A stretch of 7,145 nucleotides of DNA from Bacteroidia bacterium (GTDB taxonomy: Bacteria; Bacteroidota; Bacteroidia; Bacteroidales; UBA12481). Shown in pieces: positions 4,225-7,145 of the stretch; the first letter of the stretch is position 1; every line of letters starts with the position of its first letter. The position numbers were made by a program, and so were the translations under genes. The stretch covers positions 1 through 7,145 of the forward strand of contig JAPLDV010000363.1 of NCBI GenBank assembly GCA_026391235.1. The letters run 5' to 3'. The notes under the pieces are model-generated. The model was not told the DNA's origin, did no database searches, and saw nothing but the letters and a program-made list of their open reading frames with translations.

Positions 4225-5316
4225 ATGAAAACAAAACTTATCATTATCAGCCTGTTAGCCGCATTCTCTTTGATGGATGCGCCTGCACAAACCAGTTCTT
4301 CCACACTTACACAGGATGAAATAAATGCCATGAATGCAGCAATCCGGGCCGATTCAAATTTATCCACGGTGATCGGATGGTATGGTAAGCCCATAGACGT
4401 GTATGAAAAATATAAAATTAACTTGGTGCGGGCCGACTCTATATGGAAGCATGATCAGCAAACAATCAAAAAGATTAAGAATATCGGGACCACCAAACAC
4501 TTTGAAATGATTCCATTAATTGATTGGTTCACAAGTGGTGACAGCCTCACCGGTGAGAGCGGCGTTTCCTATCTGATTAAAACTGATGAAGCTACCATAT
4601 TATTCGACCTGGGTGATAATACCGGGGACGAAAATCCATCCCCTCTGCTCCGGAATATGAGAAGGCTGGGCATCAAACCGGAAGATATCGACATCATATT
4701 TATTTCACACAATCATGGTGACCATGTCGGTGGCACCAAATGGGAAGAGAAGAATACTTTTTCTTTGACCAATTACCAGCTTCCTCTAAAACCGATACCG
4801 GTTTATACGCCTGTGGAAATGACCTATCCCGGACTGGCCCCGGTTTATACCCCATTACCCGTTAAAATTGCCAAAGGAGTTGCCACCATCGGAGTCATCC
4901 ACAATCCGATATTCGTTACCGATATTGAGGAACAGGCTTTGGCTATAAATGTGGAAAACAAAGGCATTGTCATTATCTCCGGCTGCGGTCACCAATCGAT
5001 AAAAAAAATTATTCAGCGAACCCAATTGCTGTTTGACGAACACCTGTATGGCATTTTGGGCGGTTTGCATTTCCCCATGGAAGAAGGACGGAATATAACC
5101 TGGCTATATAAATATTACGTTGTTGGGAAATTGCCATGGGAACGACTTACAGTTGAAGATATTATGAAAAACTGTGAAGTATTGAAAGCCGCAAATGTAA
5201 AATTAGTAGGGCTTTCGGGCCATGACAGTTCCGATAAAAGCATTTCAATCTTCAGGCAGGAATTCCGCGGTTCTTTTGTAGATATAAAAGTGGGAGAAAA
5301 AATATCCCTGAATTGA
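4225..5316 (+). CDS. Exported metallo-beta-lactamase-fold hydrolase (COG1237-like)
   Basis: This is a complete 363-residue protein. A Sec signal peptide (about residues 1-22, cleavage after PAQ) sends it to the periplasm. A helical N-terminal region (about 25-90) precedes the metallo-beta-lactamase fold. The metal-binding motif is H162-N-H164-G-D166-H167, preceded by LFDLGDN (126-132). Further likely ligands are H256 in ISGCGH, H282 in GGLH and H333 in LSGHDSSD. The GCGH...GGLH pair in this order is typical of the COG1237 branch, which includes the archaeal beta-ribofuranosylaminobenzene 5'-phosphate-synthase-like (MptE-type) proteins. Those are usually cytosolic and shorter, so the signal peptide and N-terminal extension mark a secreted subgroup with unknown substrate. 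All metal ligands appear present. It is probably the first gene of a cluster with the alpha/beta hydrolase 41 bp downstream. A longer N-terminus is unlikely because the leader starts exactly at this ATG. Confidence 0.88.
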   Translation: MKTKLIIISLLAAFSLMDAPAQTSSSTLTQDEINAMNAAIRADSNLSTVIGWYGKPIDVYEKYKINLVRADSIWKHDQQTIKKIKNIGTTKHFEMIPLIDWFTSGDSLTGESGVSYLIKTDEATILFDLGDNTGDENPSPLLRNMRRLGIKPEDIDIIFISHNHGDHVGGTKWEEKNTFSLTNYQLPLKPIPVYTPVEMTYPGLAPVYTPLPVKIAKGVATIGVIHNPIFVTDIEEQALAINVENKGIVIISGCGHQSIKKIIQRTQLLFDEHLYGILGGLHFPMEEGRNITWLYKYYVVGKLPWERLTVEDIMKNCEVLKAANVKLVGLSGHDSSDKSISIFRQEFRGSFVDIKVGEKISLN

Positions 5317-5332
5317 TGACCATTCCAGGGAT
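5304..5332 (+). terminator. Weak hairpin over the metallo-hydrolase stop codon
   Basis: ATCCCTG+AAT (5304-5313) pairs with ATT+CAGGGAT (5322-5324 and 5326-5332), with one bulged C and an 8-nt loop that contains the TGA stop. Only a short, broken T stretch follows (TTTTGATT). It may attenuate transcription or stabilise the mRNA between the two genes. Full termination seems unlikely. Confidence 0.25.
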
Positions 5333-5357
5333 TTTGATTAACCCAAAAACCTGACAA

Positions 5358-6065
5358 ATGAAAACAATCCTATCCATAATTACCTGCCTGCTTTTCGTGA
5401 CACAGACTGAGGCTCAAACAACCAAATCCTTCAGGACATCTGATGGTGAAACCCTTTATTATACGACCAAGGGTAAAGGTCCCAAAGTGATTTTTCTGTA
5501 TGGCGGACCCGGTATCGGGGCTGGTCCGATGCGACCATGGGCAGACTCCCTGTCCAACAATTTTGAATGTATCATATTTGATCAGAGAGGGACCGGCTTA
5601 TCCGGAAACGTAAAATTAGATAGCACCACCATAAACCTTAAAAGAGCAACCAGCGACCTTGATGATTTACGCAAACATTTAGGCGAGAATCAATTGACAT
5701 TATGCGGAATCTCCTGGGGCGGCGGTCTCGCACAAGCATACGCTTCATCTTATCCGGAAAAAACAAAGAAGATTATTCTGGTATGCTCAATGGGTCCTGA
5801 TTTGTCCTTAATGCTGGCATTTCGTGATAATATGAGAATGCGCAGGTTCCCAAATGAAAGCGACTCCCTGAGTTTTTGGAATAATCAACCGGATAGTGAC
5901 TATACTCAGATGAAACGTAAATTCTTTTCATACCTGGCTGATTTTTATGATCATGACATCGGATATAAAATGTTGCCGAAATTCAGAACCATTGAAAGAT
6001 GTGGTCATTTTCCGGATTACGAGAAGCCCATAGAATTCTTTAAGATCTTACGGGAAATATTATAA
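5358..6065 (+). CDS. Exported alpha/beta hydrolase, probably lacking its catalytic-acid segment
   Basis: This is a 235-residue protein with a signal peptide (1-20, cleavage after TEAQ). The front part matches prolyl-aminopeptidase/proline-iminopeptidase-like alpha/beta hydrolases: LYGGPG oxyanion motif (47-52), DQRGTGLS (75-82) and nucleophile elbow G117-I-S119-W-G-G. The end ERCGHFPDYEKPIEFFKILR holds the catalytic His217 and last helix. Relatives with signal peptides are usually about 300 residues, and the segment before the GHFP motif normally carries a PVLIIQG.QDP-type strand with the catalytic Asp. Here the cap residues GYKMLPKF run straight into RTIERCGHFP, so roughly 60-70 residues appear to be missing without a frameshift. 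The enzyme is therefore probably inactive or altered, although the frame is intact. Codon use resembles its neighbours. It sits between the metallo-hydrolase and DUF5916 genes on the same strand. The deletion size is estimated from family memory, not from an alignment. Confidence 0.82.
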   Translation: MKTILSIITCLLFVTQTEAQTTKSFRTSDGETLYYTTKGKGPKVIFLYGGPGIGAGPMRPWADSLSNNFECIIFDQRGTGLSGNVKLDSTTINLKRATSDLDDLRKHLGENQLTLCGISWGGGLAQAYASSYPEKTKKIILVCSMGPDLSLMLAFRDNMRMRRFPNESDSLSFWNNQPDSDYTQMKRKFFSYLADFYDHDIGYKMLPKFRTIERCGHFPDYEKPIEFFKILREIL

Positions 6066-6129
6066 TCAGCACAATCGCTTTCGTATTCATCATTTTACTG
6101 GCAAGTCATATTTGGAAATAACACACTCC

Positions 6130-7145
6130 ATGACAAATCGGAATTACAAATCAGTCGGCCCTCTCACAGCAATAGTATTCGTCTGGTTATTGTTGGTTTC
6201 ATTTAACAGCTATTCTCAGGAACCATTGGTCATAACAAAGATCACCGGAGGCATTACTTTCGACGGAGTACCCGATGAAGAAATCTGGAAACCGGTACCA
6301 CCGCTGAAAATGACCATGTACCAGCCTGTTTTCGGCAATGAGCCCACCGAATCATCGGTAATTAAAATGGCTTATGATCATGAATATTTTTACATCTCAG
6401 GGATATTGTATTACCAGGATCCATCCACTATTCGCGCAATCAGCAATAAAAGGGATTATGCAACATTTTCCACCGACTGGCTCGGGATCGTTCTCGATAC
6501 GTATTATGACCGGGAGAATGCCGTTGCGTTCTGGACCAATCCGAACGGATTAAGGTCGGACGGAACCGTGCAAAACGATGCCGCATTATGGGAAACCGAT
6601 ATTAATTTCAGCTGGAACACGTTTTGGGATGTTAAAACGGTCATCATGGATCAAGGCTGGTCCACCGAAATAAGGATCCCGTTTTCCAGTCTGAGGTTTC
6701 AGGTACAGGATGGCAAAACCAACATGGGCATAATTATAAATCGTTGCGGTGCTGTAAAATCAGAGATTTCAACTTTCCCGTCGGTTCCTCCGGATTTTAT
6801 TTATTCGTTCTGGAAACCGTCGCTGGGCGCCAAAATTGTTTTTGAAGGGCTGAATCCCAGGAAACCCTTTTATCTCACGCCTTATGTTACCGCCGGTTTG
6901 AGCCAGGTGAATGAGCTTAACGAAACGGGGACTGACTATAAAATGAATTCGAAACCAAAATTCGATGCAGGCCTCGATGCCAAGTACAGCCTCACAAACA
7001 ACCTGACCATGGATGTGACCCTCAACACCGACTTTGCCCAGGTTGAAGCTGATGATCAGAAAATAAACCTTACCCGCTACTCCCTTTTCTTTCCGGAAAA
7101 AAGAGTTTTCTTCCAGGAGAAAGGGGATGTTTTTGATTTCTCATT
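6130..7145 (+). CDS. DUF5916 protein with CBM9-like domain, 3' end outside the window
   Basis: The frame is open for 338 codons to the window edge. Residues 1-30 form a signal peptide (core LTAIVFVWLLLVSF, cleavage near SYSQ). Residues about 35-235 match the CBM9-like beta-sandwich at the front of DUF5916 proteins: ITFDGVPDEEIW (42-53), FYISGILYYQDP (87-98), FWTNPNGLRSD (134-144), then GWSTEIRIPFSSLRF (176-190). From about 245 the DUF5916 part begins (FYLTPYVTAG), with the hallmark DFAQVEADD (301-309), INLTRYSLFFPEKRVFF (312-328) and EKGDVFDF. Complete members have roughly 700-900 residues and are thought to form an outer-membrane beta-barrel of uncertain role, so more than half lies outside. 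A gap of 64 bp separates it from the alpha/beta hydrolase. CATATTTG (6107-6114) is a weak -7 candidate without a well-spaced -33 box. Confidence 0.9.
   Translation, partial: MTNRNYKSVGPLTAIVFVWLLLVSFNSYSQEPLVITKITGGITFDGVPDEEIWKPVPPLKMTMYQPVFGNEPTESSVIKMAYDHEYFYISGILYYQDPSTIRAISNKRDYATFSTDWLGIVLDTYYDRENAVAFWTNPNGLRSDGTVQNDAALWETDINFSWNTFWDVKTVIMDQGWSTEIRIPFSSLRFQVQDGKTNMGIIINRCGAVKSEISTFPSVPPDFIYSFWKPSLGAKIVFEGLNPRKPFYLTPYVTAGLSQVNELNETGTDYKMNSKPKFDAGLDAKYSLTNNLTMDVTLNTDFAQVEADDQKINLTRYSLFFPEKRVFFQEKGDVFDFS

Noticed and set aside
6062..6121. Hydrophobic short frame (IISTIAFVFIILLASHIWK) after the alpha/beta hydrolase
   Set aside because: It has no suitable start codon and only 19 residues; a chance hydrophobic run in AT-rich spacer is the simpler reading.

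Overview
The window looks like a chromosomal segment of a Bacteroidota bacterium, probably an environmental member of the phylum. The grounds are: four proteins with Sec or lipoprotein signals typical of the group; a DUF5916-type outer-membrane protein; start regions without a clear Shine-Dalgarno sequence; one TTTG-N20-TAnnTTTN promoter-like site; and intergenic DNA rich in GC palindromes. No rRNA, tRNA, CRISPR array or transposase gene is visible.

Layout. Positions 1-346 hold a GC-rich inverted repeat, a perfect 18-bp palindrome and the orphaned C-terminus of an amidohydrolase (N-acyl-D-amino-acid deacylase type). A complete exported CocE/NonD-type serine hydrolase (347-2122) and a small lipocalin-like lipoprotein (2148-2588) follow, probably as one transcript. 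Positions 2589-4224 carry no intact gene. They contain a decayed phage-antirepressor (Bro-N/DinD-like) gene split by a 466-bp palindrome-packed insertion, two remnants on the minus strand (a beta-propeller-like piece, and a secreted alpha/beta-hydrolase-like ORF with an in-frame TGA), and a repeat-rich spacer with a terminator-like hairpin. A plus-strand cluster then follows: an exported metallo-beta-lactamase-fold hydrolase (4225-5316), an exported alpha/beta hydrolase that seems to have lost its catalytic-acid segment (5358-6065), and the N-terminal 338 residues of a CBM9-like/DUF5916 protein (6130 to the window edge).

The intact genes share a theme of cell-envelope hydrolases and envelope proteins, but nothing in the sequence ties them to one pathway. 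The most unusual structure is the 466-bp insertion at 2756-3221. Its ends are a perfect 13-bp inverted repeat (CCTGTTTTCGTCA). It is flanked by two identical 112-bp copies of the same piece of the dead antirepressor gene, and its interior consists of diverged ~100-bp repeats around palindromes whose stems differ while the 6-nt centre stays close to CTTAGA. This resembles a non-autonomous mobile element with an exceptionally long target duplication. The mechanism is inference.

A second theme is gene decay: four relics and one probably crippled gene lie within 7 kb, several explained by internal deletions.
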